From Bordetella genomosp. 8 (GTDB lineage Bacteria; Pseudomonadota; Gammaproteobacteria; Burkholderiales; Burkholderiaceae_B): a DNA stretch of 64,000 nt. Below are positions 42,431 to 51,201 of the stretch, one piece after another. Position numbers and translations under genes: made by a program. The DNA lies in assembly GCF_002119685.1 (NCBI RefSeq), contig NZ_CP021108.1, positions 124,001 through 188,000 on the forward strand, written 5' to 3'. The notes under the pieces were generated by a model. The model saw only the letters and a list, made by a program, of their open reading frames with translations, searched no databases and had not been told where the DNA came from. The stretch's first letter is position 1, and every line of letters starts with the position of its first letter.

Positions 42431-43042
42431 CTAGCGACGCATCACCTTCTCGGAAGGCGTGAGCGCTTCGATATAGGCCGGGCGCGAGAAGATGCGTTCC
42501 GCGTATTTCTGCAGCGGCGCGGCATTCTTCGGCAGCTCGATGCCGTAATGGTCCAGGCGCCACAGCAGGGGCGCCACGGCGACGTCCAGCATGGAGAACT
42601 CGTCGCCCAGCATGTATTTGTTCTTCAGCAGCATCGGCGCCAGTTGGGCCAGTCGATCGCGGATGTTCTGGCGGGCGCGGTCCAGGCGCTTTTCGTCGGG
42701 CTTGGCGTTGCGGTCTTCCAGCACCGACACGTGGACGAACAGTTCCTTTTCGAAGTTGTACAGGAACAGGCGGGTACGCGCGCGCATCACCGGGTCGGCG
42801 GGCATCAGCTGCGGATGCGGGAAGCGTTCGTCGATGTATTCGTTGATGATGTTCGACTCGTACAGCACCAGGTCGCGTTCGACCAGGATAGGCACCTGGC
42901 CGTAGGGGTTCATGACCGAAATGTCTTCCGGCTTGTTGTACAGGTCGATGTCCCGGATTTCAAAGTCCATGCCCTTTTCGAACAATACAAAACGGCAGCG
43001 CTGCGAAAACGGGCACGTGGTTCCGGAATAAAGCACCATCAT
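42431..43042 (-). CDS. sspA: Stringent starvation protein A
   Basis: A 203-residue glutathione-S-transferase-fold, RNA-polymerase-associated protein. The thioredoxin-like domain opens with VLYSGTTCPFSQRCRFVLFE and includes GQVPILVERDLVLYESNII. The helical domain has the MLGDEFSMLDVAVAPLLWRL segment. Placement between petC and sspB is the standard betaproteobacterial order. It is separated from petC by an intrinsic terminator, so it needs its own promoter or read-through. Confidence 0.95.
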   Translation of the reverse strand: MMVLYSGTTCPFSQRCRFVLFEKGMDFEIRDIDLYNKPEDISVMNPYGQVPILVERDLVLYESNIINEYIDERFPHPQLMPADPVMRARTRLFLYNFEKELFVHVSVLEDRNAKPDEKRLDRARQNIRDRLAQLAPMLLKNKYMLGDEFSMLDVAVAPLLWRLDHYGIELPKNAAPLQKYAERIFSRPAYIEALTPSEKVMRR

Positions 43043-43059
43043 GGTGGTAAGTCCTTGTA

Positions 43060-43103
43060 TGAAAAGCGAAAGGCCAGCGCCGCCAATCTAGCAGGCGCTG
43101 GCC
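43060..43103 (-). terminator. Rho-independent terminator after petC
   Basis: A perfect 10-bp stem, GGCCAGCGCC, with a 12-nt loop (arms 43072-43081 and 43094-43103). On the minus strand it is followed by TTTCGCTTTT. It ends the petABC transcript, 65 nt after the petC stop and before sspA. Confidence 0.85.
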
Positions 43104-43167
43104 CCAATTGCCAGGGGGGGCGTCATGCCGGGGCATGCGCGGCCCGGCCCCTGTGGGGTTGTACCGA

Positions 43168-44022
43168 TTACCTCACGTGTTTCCAATAGGAAGCGTTCAG
43201 CCGCAGCGCCACGACCAGGAACAGGCCCAGGAAGAGCAGGACCCAGACGCCGAGTTCCTTGCGGAACTGGGCCACGGGTTCCGACATCCAGCCCAGAAAG
43301 GCGGTCAGGTCGGCGACGTCGTTGTCGAACTGTGCGGATTGCGCCGCGTTCGCAGCCTTGAAGGTGGCCGTGAAGCTTTCACCGCCGTGATAGCTCGCGA
43401 CCTCATCCTTCTTGACCGTCGCATAGCCCTGGGGGTCGTACACGGTGGTGACGCGTTCCCAGCCGCCTTCCTCGCCCTTGCCTTCGGCACGGTGCATGGC
43501 GACGGTGGTCAGCTCGCGCGCACCCTGGCGTTCCCAGAGGACGTGAGGCATGCCCACATTGGGAAATACCAGGTTGTTCCAGCCCGTGGGCCGGCTTGTG
43601 TCGCGGTAGAACGAACGCAGGTAGGTATAAATGTAGTCGATTCCGGGAGCGCCTGCAGTCTGGGACTTGGCGCGGGCGATCACGGACAGGTCCGGCGGCG
43701 CGACGCCGAACCATTTTTTGGCGTCCTTGGGCGACATGGCGATGGTCATCAGGTCGCCCACTTTCTGGCCGGTGAACAGCAGGTTCTTCTTGATCTGCTC
43801 ATCGGTCAGGCCGATCTCGCTCAACTTGTTGTACCGCATCGACCCGGCGGCATGGCAGTTCAGGCAATAGTTGACGAACAGCTTGGCGCCGTTCTGCAGC
43901 GAAGCCACGTCGTTGACGCGGTTCGGCGCGGTTTCCAGGGGGTATCCGCCTTCCGAGGCCAAGGCGGTGGCGCACGTGAGCATCAACGCCACGGCACCCA
44001 TCAGCTTCTTGATCATGGTCAT
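43168..44022 (-). CDS. petC: Ubiquinol-cytochrome c reductase, cytochrome c1
   Basis: A 284-residue haem c protein of the bc1 complex, passing electrons from the Rieske protein to soluble cytochrome c. Signal peptide residues 1-22. The haem motif is CLNCH (about residues 54-58). The distal Met is probably in the DLMTIAMSPKD segment. The C-terminal anchor helix is VWVLLFLGLFLVVALRL. Last gene of petABC. Confidence 0.96.
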   Translation of the reverse strand: MTMIKKLMGAVALMLTCATALASEGGYPLETAPNRVNDVASLQNGAKLFVNYCLNCHAAGSMRYNKLSEIGLTDEQIKKNLLFTGQKVGDLMTIAMSPKDAKKWFGVAPPDLSVIARAKSQTAGAPGIDYIYTYLRSFYRDTSRPTGWNNLVFPNVGMPHVLWERQGARELTTVAMHRAEGKGEEGGWERVTTVYDPQGYATVKKDEVASYHGGESFTATFKAANAAQSAQFDNDVADLTAFLGWMSEPVAQFRKELGVWVLLFLGLFLVVALRLNASYWKHVR

Positions 44023-44041
44023 TCCGTTATCTGTGCGGGGC

Positions 44042-45430
44042 TCAATGGGCGTGAAAGACGACGCGGTCGGGCACGGGCTTGAAACTGCCCAGCCGGCTCC
44101 ACACGGGCATCAGGAAGAAGAACGCCAGGTAGTAGAGCGTACCGATCTGCGAGGTCAGGTTCAGCGCCGGCGTGGGTGCCTGCGTGCCGACATAGCCCAG
44201 GATCAGGAAGTCGACCATGAAGATGCCGTAGACCACCTTGTGCCAGCCCGGCCGGTAGCGGATGGACTTGACCGGAGACTGGTCCAGCCACGGCAGGAAG
44301 AACAGGATCACCACCGTGCCGCCCATGGTCACCACGCCCCAGAACTTGGCGTCCAGCACGCGCAGCAGCACGGCCACGACGACCAGGATGACCGGCAGCA
44401 CGATGCGGGCGATGCCGCGGCCGCGGCCCTTCAGGAACAGCGCCAGGGCGCCCAGCACCGCGGCGCCGGACAGCACCCAGGTGAAGTCGTCGGTGGTGGC
44501 CCGCAGCATGGAGTAGAACGGCGTGAAGTACCAGACCGGCGCGATGTGCGGCGGCGTCTTCAGCGAATCCGCGGGGATGAAGTTGTTGTACTCCAGGAAG
44601 AACCCGCCCATCTCGGGGCCGAAGAACACGATGGCCGCGAAGACGATCAGGAAGCCCGCCACCCCGACGATGTCGTGCACCGTGTAGTACGGGTGGAAGG
44701 GCACGCCGTCCAGCGGGCGGCCGTAGCGGTCTTTCGGCCCTTTCTTGATCTCCACGCCGTCCGGGTTGTTGGAGCCGACTTCGTGCAGCGCCACCAGGTG
44801 CGCCGCGACCAGCCCGATCAGGACCAGCGGGATGGCGATCACGTGGAAGGCGAAGAACCGGTTCAGGGTGGCGTCGGAAACCACGTAGTCGCCGCGGATC
44901 CAGATCGCCAGGTCAGGCCCGATGAACGGAATGGCGGAGAACAGGTTCACGATGACCTGCGCGCCCCAGTACGACATCTGGCCCCAGGGCAGCAGGTAGC
45001 CGAAGAAGGCTTCGCCCATCAGACAGAGGAAGATGGCCACGCCGAAGATCCACACCAGTTCGCGCGGCTTGCGATAGGACCCGTAGAGCAGCCCCCGCAG
45101 CATGTGCAGATAGACCACCACGAAGAACATCGAGGCGCCGGTCGAGTGCATGTAGCGGATCAGCCAGCCGCCGGGCACTTCCCGCATGATGTACTCCACC
45201 GACTGGAACGCGCGTTCGGCGTCGGGCTTGTAGTGCATCACCAGGAAAATGCCGGTCAGGATCTGCAGCACGAGCACCAGCAGGGCCAGCGATCCGAAGA
45301 AATACCAGAAGTTGAAATTCTTGGGCGCGTAATACTCGGAGACGTGGGCTTTCCACGTTGCCGTAGCCGGAAAGCGCCGATCCACCCAACCCATGAAACC
45401 GGTCGATTCGACCGTCTTGTCGCCATCCAT
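44042..45430 (-). CDS. petB: Ubiquinol-cytochrome c reductase, cytochrome b
   Basis: A 462-residue integral protein with eight to nine helices, carrying haems bL and bH. Haem His pairs are in MHYK/HSTGASMFFVVVYLHMLRG and AFHVIAIPLVLIGLVAAHL. The quinol-site motif reads PVWY (IAPVWYFTPFYSML) in place of the textbook PEWY, as is known in many beta- and gammaproteobacteria. The C-terminus is extended beyond the eight-helix core. Between petA (61-nt gap) and petC (19-nt gap). Confidence 0.97.
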   Translation of the reverse strand: MDGDKTVESTGFMGWVDRRFPATATWKAHVSEYYAPKNFNFWYFFGSLALLVLVLQILTGIFLVMHYKPDAERAFQSVEYIMREVPGGWLIRYMHSTGASMFFVVVYLHMLRGLLYGSYRKPRELVWIFGVAIFLCLMGEAFFGYLLPWGQMSYWGAQVIVNLFSAIPFIGPDLAIWIRGDYVVSDATLNRFFAFHVIAIPLVLIGLVAAHLVALHEVGSNNPDGVEIKKGPKDRYGRPLDGVPFHPYYTVHDIVGVAGFLIVFAAIVFFGPEMGGFFLEYNNFIPADSLKTPPHIAPVWYFTPFYSMLRATTDDFTWVLSGAAVLGALALFLKGRGRGIARIVLPVILVVVAVLLRVLDAKFWGVVTMGGTVVILFFLPWLDQSPVKSIRYRPGWHKVVYGIFMVDFLILGYVGTQAPTPALNLTSQIGTLYYLAFFFLMPVWSRLGSFKPVPDRVVFHAH

Positions 45431-45491
45431 GAAGCAGCTCCTTTGCTAGTCGTGGCGTGTCTGTCTGATGCGTGCGCGCGGCGACGCCCTG

Positions 45492-46112
45492 TCAGGCCTT
45501 GTTGTCTTCATCAACCCCGACGATGATGCGGGTGTCAGATTGGTATTGGTATGGCGGCACTTCCAGGTTGTCGGGCGCGGGTACGTTCTTGAACACGCGG
45601 CCCGCCAGGTCGAAGCGGGAGCCATGGCACGGGCAGAGGAAGCCGTCCACGCCCGGGGCGACATTGTCCTGGCGATTGGGCGAGCAGCCCAGATGGGTGC
45701 AGATGCCGACGCAGACGAACAGGTCTTCCTTGCGGGACCGGTAGCCGTTTTCGGCGAACTTGGGGGTATAGCCGGGCCGTTTGGAGTCGGGGTCGGCGAG
45801 CAGGCCGGGATCTTTTTTGAGTTCTTCCAGTTGCTCGGGCGTGCGGCGCAGGATCCAGACAGGCTTGCCGCGCCATTCCACGGTCATCATCTGGCCGGGT
45901 TGCAGCTGGCTGATGTCCGCTTCGACCGGGGCGCCGGCGGCCCGGGCCTTGGCGGAGGGCGCGAAAGTCCCCACGAACGGTACGGCGGTTGCTACACCGG
46001 CCACGCCACCCAGGGCACAGGCCGTAGTCACCCAAAATCGACGCGATGGGTCAGGAGGCAGGTTGACCGGTGCTGCGCCTTCGTCATCGTGATACATCGT
46101 AGTCTGACTCAT
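45492..46112 (-). CDS. petA: Ubiquinol-cytochrome c reductase, Rieske iron-sulfur subunit
   Basis: A 206-residue [2Fe-2S] protein. The N-terminal helix is preceded by a twin-arginine-like SRRFWVTTACALGG, consistent with Tat export. Cluster ligands are CTHLGC and CPCHGS with the two linking cysteines. First gene of petABC; its leader carries three GC-rich hairpins (46176-46260). Confidence 0.96.
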   Translation of the reverse strand: MSQTTMYHDDEGAAPVNLPPDPSRRFWVTTACALGGVAGVATAVPFVGTFAPSAKARAAGAPVEADISQLQPGQMMTVEWRGKPVWILRRTPEQLEELKKDPGLLADPDSKRPGYTPKFAENGYRSRKEDLFVCVGICTHLGCSPNRQDNVAPGVDGFLCPCHGSRFDLAGRVFKNVPAPDNLEVPPYQYQSDTRIIVGVDEDNKA

Positions 46113-46175
46113 CTTCCATCCTTGTTATGCGGCTACTGCGGGTCATGCCTGGGCCGTGTAGCGTCCCCCTCCAGG

Positions 46176-46260
46176 GGATGTGGAATAAGCAGTGGCCCTG
46201 TACCTGGCCTTGTTGCTCCCCGGCGAGCCGGGGTGTCTTGCTACCTCCGGCGGACCGGAG
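46176..46260. promoter_or_regulatory. Three consecutive hairpins in the petA leader
   Basis: Three short perfect palindromes: CCCCT/AGGGG (46176-46187), CCCCGG/CCGGGG (46218-46233) and CTCCGG/CCGGAG (46245-46260). They lie between the petA start and a minus-strand TATAAT at 46301-46306, so they would be in the petABC 5' leader and could stabilise or regulate it. Confidence 0.5.
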
Positions 46261-46346
46261 TGGTGATACTTGATGATACGTAACGTCTTCGCAACCGCGT
46301 ATTATAGCCTTAGCCCAATCGGGGGCACATTCACAGAGGAGCGTGT

Positions 46347-46805
46347 ATGAGTTTTCTGAAAGATTTCCGTGCCTTCGCCGTCAAGGGCAACGCCGTCGAT
46401 TTAGCGGTCGGCGTCATCATCGGGGCCGCCTTCGGAAGAATCGTGGATTCTCTCGTGAAGGACGTCGTCATGCCCCTGGTCAATTTCATCCTGGGCGGGG
46501 CGGTCGACTTCTCGAACAAGTTCATCGTGCTGTCGATGCCGCCGAACTACAACGGGCCGATGACCTATGCGGACCTGACCAAGGCCGGCGCCAACGTCTT
46601 CGCATGGGGCAACTTCGTCACCATCGTCATCAACTTCATCCTGCTGGCGTTCATCATCTTCTGGATGGTGAAGGCGGTGGCGCGCGCCCGCGCGAGCCTG
46701 GAAACCAAGCACGAACCCGCCGTGGCGGCCGCGGCGCCAGCCGACGTGCAGCTGCTGCAGGAAATACGCGACATCCTGAAACAGCAGCGCGGTCCGGTTG
46801 CCTGA
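46347..46805 (+). CDS. mscL: Large-conductance mechanosensitive channel
   Basis: A 152-residue pentameric channel that opens under osmotic downshock. N-terminal amphipathic [16 protein letters not shown]1 [20 protein letters not shown] with the pore-lining Gly/Ala pattern, periplasmic loop, TM2 [19 protein letters not shown], and the C-terminal bundle helix ([14 protein letters not shown]). GAGGAG precedes the ATG. Divergent from petA. Confidence 0.97.
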   Translation: MSFLKDFRAFAVKGNAVDLAVGVIIGAAFGRIVDSLVKDVVMPLVNFILGGAVDFSNKFIVLSMPPNYNGPMTYADLTKAGANVFAWGNFVTIVINFILLAFIIFWMVKAVARARASLETKHEPAVAAAAPADVQLLQEIRDILKQQRGPVA

Positions 46806-46866
46806 TCGCCGGCGGCCTGCCGGCCGGCGCCCGATGCCGCGACGCGGCCGGACGCCGGCGACGGTT

Positions 46867-47643
46867 TCAGACGGGATTGTCTATATCGACGAAGTCCACC
46901 CGGACGCCGAAGCGGTCGGCGATGGCCTGGCCCAGCGCCTGGACGCCGTAGCGCTCCGTGGCGTGGTGGCCGGCGGCAAGGAAGGCGACGCCCGTTTCTC
47001 GCGCAAGGTGCACCGTCGGTTCGGAAATCTCCCCTGTGATGTAGGCATCGACGCCGGCGTCGACGGCATCGGCCAGCATGCCCTGGGCCGCGCCCGTGCA
47101 CCAGGCGACGCGGCGGATGGGGCGGTCCGGATCGCCGATGGCCTGAGGCTGGCGGCCCAGGCGTTCACCGACCTGCGCGGCCAGTTCGCCGAAGTCCGCG
47201 ACGCCCGGCGCGCTGCCCACCCAGACCAGGTTGTCCGGCCCGCAGGTGCGCGGCAGGCCATTCGCGTCGGTGTCGGGCGCCAGTCCCAACACCCGCGCGA
47301 GCTGGGCGTTGTTGCCCAACTGCGGATGGGCGTCCAGCGGCAGATGGAAGGCGAACAGATTCAGGTCATGCGCCAGGGCCAATGCCAGCCGCGTGCGGCG
47401 CGGCCCGCGTACGCGCGGGTCTTCGTTCTTCCAGAACCATCCGTGATGGACCAGCACGGTATCGGCGCCGCGTTCGATGGCGGCGCGCAACAAGGCCTCG
47501 GAAGCCGTGACCCCGGCGATAATATGGCTGATCGACGCCTTGCCTTCCACTTGCAGCCCGTTGGGACTGTAGTCGCGGAACCGGCCCGGCTGCAGGGTCT
47601 GGTCCAGCCAGGCGGCCAGTTCGCGGGAATCGATACTGTTCAT
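46867..47643 (-). CDS. NIF3/YbgI family dinuclear-metal protein
   Basis: A 258-residue protein of the NIF3 (YbgI) family. It has an N-terminal ELAAWLDQTLQPGRFRDYSPNGLQV, the metal motif VLVHHGWFWKN, AFHLPLDAHPQLGNN, and the C-terminal FLAAGHHATERYGV. All expected metal His residues are seen. The family has been tied to GTP cyclohydrolase-like or cell-wall roles, but the function is not settled. The start is ATG 47643 (MNSIDSREL); 20 nt separate it from the divergent protease start. Confidence 0.9.
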   Translation of the reverse strand: MNSIDSRELAAWLDQTLQPGRFRDYSPNGLQVEGKASISHIIAGVTASEALLRAAIERGADTVLVHHGWFWKNEDPRVRGPRRTRLALALAHDLNLFAFHLPLDAHPQLGNNAQLARVLGLAPDTDANGLPRTCGPDNLVWVGSAPGVADFGELAAQVGERLGRQPQAIGDPDRPIRRVAWCTGAAQGMLADAVDAGVDAYITGEISEPTVHLARETGVAFLAAGHHATERYGVQALGQAIADRFGVRVDFVDIDNPV

Positions 47644-47663
47644 TGCTTTGCCCAAGAAAAATC

Positions 47664-48842
47664 ATGCGTCGACTCTGGCTGATATTCGCCCAGGCCGTCA
47701 CGGTCAGTCTTGCCATTCTATTCGTGGTCAGCACGCTGCGGCCCGACTGGCTGCGCCTGTCCGGACCGGACACGCGGCCATCTTCCGCGCAGCGTCCGCA
47801 AGCAGGCGGCGACCGCGATGCCGAACTGGCGGCCGCGCCGCGCGCCCGCGATCTGACCTTCGCGCCGGCGGTGGTGCGGGCGGCGCCGGCCGTGGTGAAC
47901 GTCTATACCGCCAAGCACGTCGACGTGCCCTTGATCCCCTTGCCCGACGACCCGGTCATACGCGAGCTGCTGGGGCAACTGCCCGGGGTCAGCCGCCGCC
48001 ACGAATCGACCAGCCTGGGGTCCGGCGTGATCGTGCAGGACCGCTACGTACTGACCAACTATCACGTGGTCGAAGCCGCGGACGCCATCGAGATCGCGCT
48101 GGCCGACGGCCGCGAAGCACGTGCCCAGGTGGTGGGCGCGGATCCCGAGACGGACCTGGCCGTGCTGAAGCTGCCCGACAGCATCGGTGCGGTGCCGGTG
48201 GCGACATTGGGCAGCGACGCGCCCTTGAAGGTGGGCGATGTGGTGCTGGCCATCGGCAATCCCTTCGGCGTGGGACAGACCACCACGCAAGGCATCGTGT
48301 CGGCGCTCGGGCGCAGCAGCCTGGGCCTGAATACCTATGAGAACTTCATCCAGACCGACGCCGCGATCAACCCGGGCAATTCGGGCGGCGCGCTGATCGA
48401 CCAGCACGGCAATGTGGTGGGCATCAACACGGCCATCTATTCGCAGTCCGGCGGATCGCTGGGCATAGGTTTCGCCGTTCCCATCGATACGGCGCGCTCG
48501 GTCATGGAAGAAATCATCCGCACCGGCTATGTCCGGCGCGGCTGGCTGGGCGTCGAGCCGCAGGACCTGACGCCGGACCTGGCGCGCGCCTTCAAGCTGA
48601 CCAGCCCGCGCGGCGTGATCATCGCCGGCGTCATGCGCGACGGTCCGGCAGGCAAGGGCGGATTGCGCGTAGGCGACATCGTCCTGAGCATAGACGGCAA
48701 CGATGTGCGCAATACCTCGTCCATGCTGGCGATGATCGCCCTGTTGCCGCCGGGCCAGGAAGTCACCCTGGCGGTGCTGCGCGGCGGCCGGCAGATGGAC
48801 CTCAAGGTAAAGATCGGCGTCCGTCCCCAGCGGCCCAGGTAG
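47664..48842 (+). CDS. DegS/AlgW-like S1C serine protease with one PDZ domain
   Basis: A 392-residue protease. N-terminal anchor helix (residues 2-24, WLIFAQAVTVSLAILFVV). Catalytic triad: His in LTNYHVVEA, Asp in ETDLAVLKL, Ser in NPGNSGGAL. A single PDZ domain (about residues 285-385, RRGWLGVEPQDLTP, LRVGDIVLSIDG) makes it DegS/AlgW-like rather than DegP. Envelope-stress signalling by cleaving an anti-sigma factor is inferred from the family. Its 3' end overlaps the convergent regulator gene by 41 nt. Confidence 0.92.
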   Translation: MRRLWLIFAQAVTVSLAILFVVSTLRPDWLRLSGPDTRPSSAQRPQAGGDRDAELAAAPRARDLTFAPAVVRAAPAVVNVYTAKHVDVPLIPLPDDPVIRELLGQLPGVSRRHESTSLGSGVIVQDRYVLTNYHVVEAADAIEIALADGREARAQVVGADPETDLAVLKLPDSIGAVPVATLGSDAPLKVGDVVLAIGNPFGVGQTTTQGIVSALGRSSLGLNTYENFIQTDAAINPGNSGGALIDQHGNVVGINTAIYSQSGGSLGIGFAVPIDTARSVMEEIIRTGYVRRGWLGVEPQDLTPDLARAFKLTSPRGVIIAGVMRDGPAGKGGLRVGDIVLSIDGNDVRNTSSMLAMIALLPPGQEVTLAVLRGGRQMDLKVKIGVRPQRPR

Positions 48843-49227
48843 GCCGGTCCGCCAGCATGCGGACCAGGGCGACGACATGGCGCCGCTCGTTTTCCGAAAG
48901 CCTGGCCATCAGCATGTGGAGTTCGGCGGCGTCGCCGCCGCATTCGGGATGGTAATGGTGCATGCCGGCGCTGTCGCGAAGTCGCGGGGGACCGGCCGCC
49001 GGCGGAAAAGCCTGGGGCGCCTGATCGCCTTCGCCGAGCCAGACCACGGAGGTGTCCAGCGCGCGGGCCAGCCGCGCGAGCGTGCCCAGGGCGGGCATGT
49101 ATCCGGCGTCGCGAGTCAGGATGCGATGGATGGAGGTTTGCGGAACGCCCGATAAGCGTGCCAGTTGCCGCTGGCTGCGGATCCCGCGCCAACGCATGAG
49201 GGTACGCAAGCGGTCAGCCATGGTCAT
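48802..49227 (-). CDS. XRE-type HTH transcriptional regulator, 141 aa
   Basis: A 141-residue protein. The HTH is at residues 4-62 (MADRLRTLMRWRGIRSQRQL, ARLSGVPQTSIHRILTRD) followed by the Cro/CI-type end ALDTSVVWLGEGD. The C-terminal 75 residues are not a known domain but include a helix ELHMLMARLSENERRHVVAL. ATG 49227 or 49221 could start it. A palindrome lies 4 nt upstream, which suggests autoregulation. It sits between a protease and tatC, with no clear target. Confidence 0.8.
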   Translation of the reverse strand: MTMADRLRTLMRWRGIRSQRQLARLSGVPQTSIHRILTRDAGYMPALGTLARLARALDTSVVWLGEGDQAPQAFPPAAGPPRLRDSAGMHHYHPECGGDAAELHMLMARLSENERRHVVALVRMLADRPTWAAGDGRRSLP

Positions 49228-49230
49228 CCG

Positions 49231-49247
49231 TGCAATGTACGATTGCA
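49231..49247. promoter_or_regulatory. Palindromic operator before the XRE-type gene
   Basis: TGCAAT-GTACG-ATTGCA, perfect 6-bp arms with a 5-nt centre, placed 4 nt from the start codon of the HTH gene. This is the size and place of an XRE-family autoregulatory site. Confidence 0.65.
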
Positions 49248-49364
49248 GTTCTGATGGCTCAAGGTGAATCGGTCGTATTCGCGGCTGCTGCTGCCGGCTG
49301 CCACCACCGGCTGCCATCGCCGGATGGCGGCGGCGCGGCTGGCGCCGCGCGGCACCGCCCGTCC

Positions 49365-50180
49365 CTACTGCCGGGTCGTGGGCTGGCCCGGGTTGCGCTC
49401 CGCGATCGCGTTTTCGCTTTCCGGGTCGGCGGGGCTGTTCTTGGTGACCAGGCGCGCGCAGATCAGGCCCAGCTCGAACAGCAGGCACAGGGGCACGGCC
49501 AGCATGAATTGGCTGACCACGTCCGGCGGCGTGACCACCGCGGCGATGATGAAGGCGGCGACCACCACATAGCCTCGCGCGCTGCTGAGCTTCTTGACGT
49601 CGACGATCCCCATCTTGACCAGCAGGACCACGGCGACGGGCACTTCGAACGTGACGCCGAAGGCCAGGAACATGGTCATCACGAAGCTGAGATAGGCTTC
49701 GATATCCGGCGCCGGCGTGATGGACTGCGGGGCGAAGGTGGTGATGAAGTGGAAGACCGTCCGGAACACGACGAAATAGCAGAACGCCATCCCGGCCAGG
49801 AACAGGAAGGTGCTGGAAAGGATCAGCGGCAGCGCCAGGCGCTTCTCGTGGCGGTACAGGCCGGGCGCGACGAAGGCCCACGCCTGCCATAGCACCACGG
49901 GCAGGGCCAGGACGAAAGCGGCCATCAGGGTGACCTTGACGGGCACCATGAAGGGCGTGATCACGCCGGTGGCGATCATGCGCGTGCCTTCGGGCAGGGC
50001 GCGCAACATGGGCTGGGCGAGCAGATCGTAGATCTTGGCGGCGCCGGGGAAAAAGAACAGGACGACGAAGATGACGCCGATGACGGCCACGGCACGCAGC
50101 AGCCGCGTGCGCAGCTCGACCAGGTGCGACATGAAGCTGTCTTCCTGCAGCTCTTCTTCTTGCGGTAGTTCCTGGCTCAC
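49365..50180 (-). CDS. tatC: Sec-independent translocase subunit TatC
   Basis: A 271-residue protein with six transmembrane helices, the receptor for twin-arginine signal peptides. The N-terminal SHLVELRTRLLRAV and PLLPGTRM-like loop (RALPEGTRMIATGVITPFMV) are family motifs, as is FGVTFEVPVAVVLLVKMGIV. Its start overlaps the tatB stop (ATGA). The C-terminal tail of 25 polar residues is longer than in E. coli. Confidence 0.97.
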   Translation of the reverse strand: MSQELPQEEELQEDSFMSHLVELRTRLLRAVAVIGVIFVVLFFFPGAAKIYDLLAQPMLRALPEGTRMIATGVITPFMVPVKVTLMAAFVLALPVVLWQAWAFVAPGLYRHEKRLALPLILSSTFLFLAGMAFCYFVVFRTVFHFITTFAPQSITPAPDIEAYLSFVMTMFLAFGVTFEVPVAVVLLVKMGIVDVKKLSSARGYVVVAAFIIAAVVTPPDVVSQFMLAVPLCLLFELGLICARLVTKNSPADPESENAIAERNPGQPTTRQ

Positions 50181-50806
50181 GTTGTGCTACCGGTGGGCGA
50201 TGTTGGGGACTTGGTCGCACCGCCGGCGGCGGGCGTGCCGGGTTCCTGCGGATGCGGCGTGGCGGCCGGTGGCGCGACGGCGGTTGGCGTGCCGACAGGC
50301 GCCGCCGGCGGGCTGGCCGGCGGTGGTGCATCGGGGTGCGTCGCGGCGCTTGCGTCGGGTGCCGTGGCGACAGTCGTCGCCGGTGTCGCGGGTGTCGGGA
50401 CAGCCGGCGAGGCGGCAATGGGCGTCGTGCCGGCAGTGTCCGGCAATGCGGCCGGCGATTCGGGCGCGGCGGTCCCGGGTTGCGCGGACACGGCGCTGGT
50501 GGCGGCCTTGGCGGCTTCGTCCAGTTCCTGGCGCAGGGCCTGGGCCGGTTCGCGCAGCGACGATTCGGCATCGCGCAGCGAGGTGTGCACCGACTGCGCG
50601 GCGGTTTCCATGTCGGTCTTGAACTTGCGCAGCTCGTCCAGCTCGATCTCGCGCCGGATATCGCTTTTCACGTCGTTGACGTAGCGCTGCGCGCGGCCCA
50701 GCAGATGTCCCACCGTGCGTGCGACCTTGGGAAGGCGTTCCGGTCCGATGACGATCAGCGCGATCACGCCGATCACCATCAGTTCTGAGAAACTGACATC
50801 AAACAT
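50177..50806 (-). CDS. tatB: Sec-independent translocase subunit TatB
   Basis: A 209-residue protein. Short N-terminal helix (MFDVSFSELMVIGVIALIVI), hinge GPERLP with the conserved Glu, amphipathic helix (ARTVGHLLGRAQRYVNDVK) and a cytoplasmic tail that from residue 100 is an Ala/Pro/Thr-rich low-complexity run. The tail is unusually long against E. coli TatB (171). Confidence 0.95.
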   Translation of the reverse strand: MFDVSFSELMVIGVIALIVIGPERLPKVARTVGHLLGRAQRYVNDVKSDIRREIELDELRKFKTDMETAAQSVHTSLRDAESSLREPAQALRQELDEAAKAATSAVSAQPGTAAPESPAALPDTAGTTPIAASPAVPTPATPATTVATAPDASAATHPDAPPPASPPAAPVGTPTAVAPPAATPHPQEPGTPAAGGATKSPTSPTGSTT

Positions 50807-50835
50807 ACGACGGCCATGAAAAAGAGATGAGGCCT

Positions 50836-50931
50836 CTTGCGTCCGCCAACGGCACGCTGGCGCAAGACGGGCGTCGGACGCGGCGGCGGATGTTCGAGCA
50901 TCCTGGCGGCACCGCGCCGCCTTGCCGCCAG
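50836..50931. promoter_or_regulatory. Two hairpins between tatA and tatB
   Basis: Within the 131-nt tatA-tatB gap: CTTGCG/CGCAAG with inner GCCA/TGGC (50836-50866) and a perfect CTGGCGGC/GCCGCCAG (50903-50931). On the transcribed minus strand, TCTCTTTTTC follows the downstream hairpin. Partial termination or 3'-end protection that raises TatA over TatB is an inference. Confidence 0.5.
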
Positions 50932-50937
50932 CCGGGA

Positions 50938-51186
50938 TCAGGAATGGGTTTTTTCCTTGGCCTGCACGTCGATGGTTTCGCCGGAAACGCGCTGCTGGTG
51001 AGCGGGCTCGGCCGGGCTGCGGTCAGCCGGGTCGATCGGGTCGCCGTTGGCGTCCCGCATGCCTTCCTTGAAGCCCTTGACGGCGCCACCCAGGTCGCTG
51101 CCGAAGTTGCGCAGCTTCTTGGTACCGAATATCAAGGCCACGATGACCAGAACGATCAGCCAATGCCAGATGCTAAAACTGCCCAT
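50938..51186 (-). CDS. tatA: Sec-independent translocase subunit TatA
   Basis: An 82-residue pore-forming subunit. N-terminal helix ([16 protein letters not shown]), then [24 protein letters not shown], the amphipathic helix with the conserved Phe-Gly hinge. Polar tail. Followed by tatB after a gap with hairpins; 15 nt after hinT. Confidence 0.96.
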   Translation of the reverse strand: MGSFSIWHWLIVLVIVALIFGTKKLRNFGSDLGGAVKGFKEGMRDANGDPIDPADRSPAEPAHQQRVSGETIDVQAKEKTHS

Positions 51187-51201
51187 GACGGTTCTCCGTG
51201 T

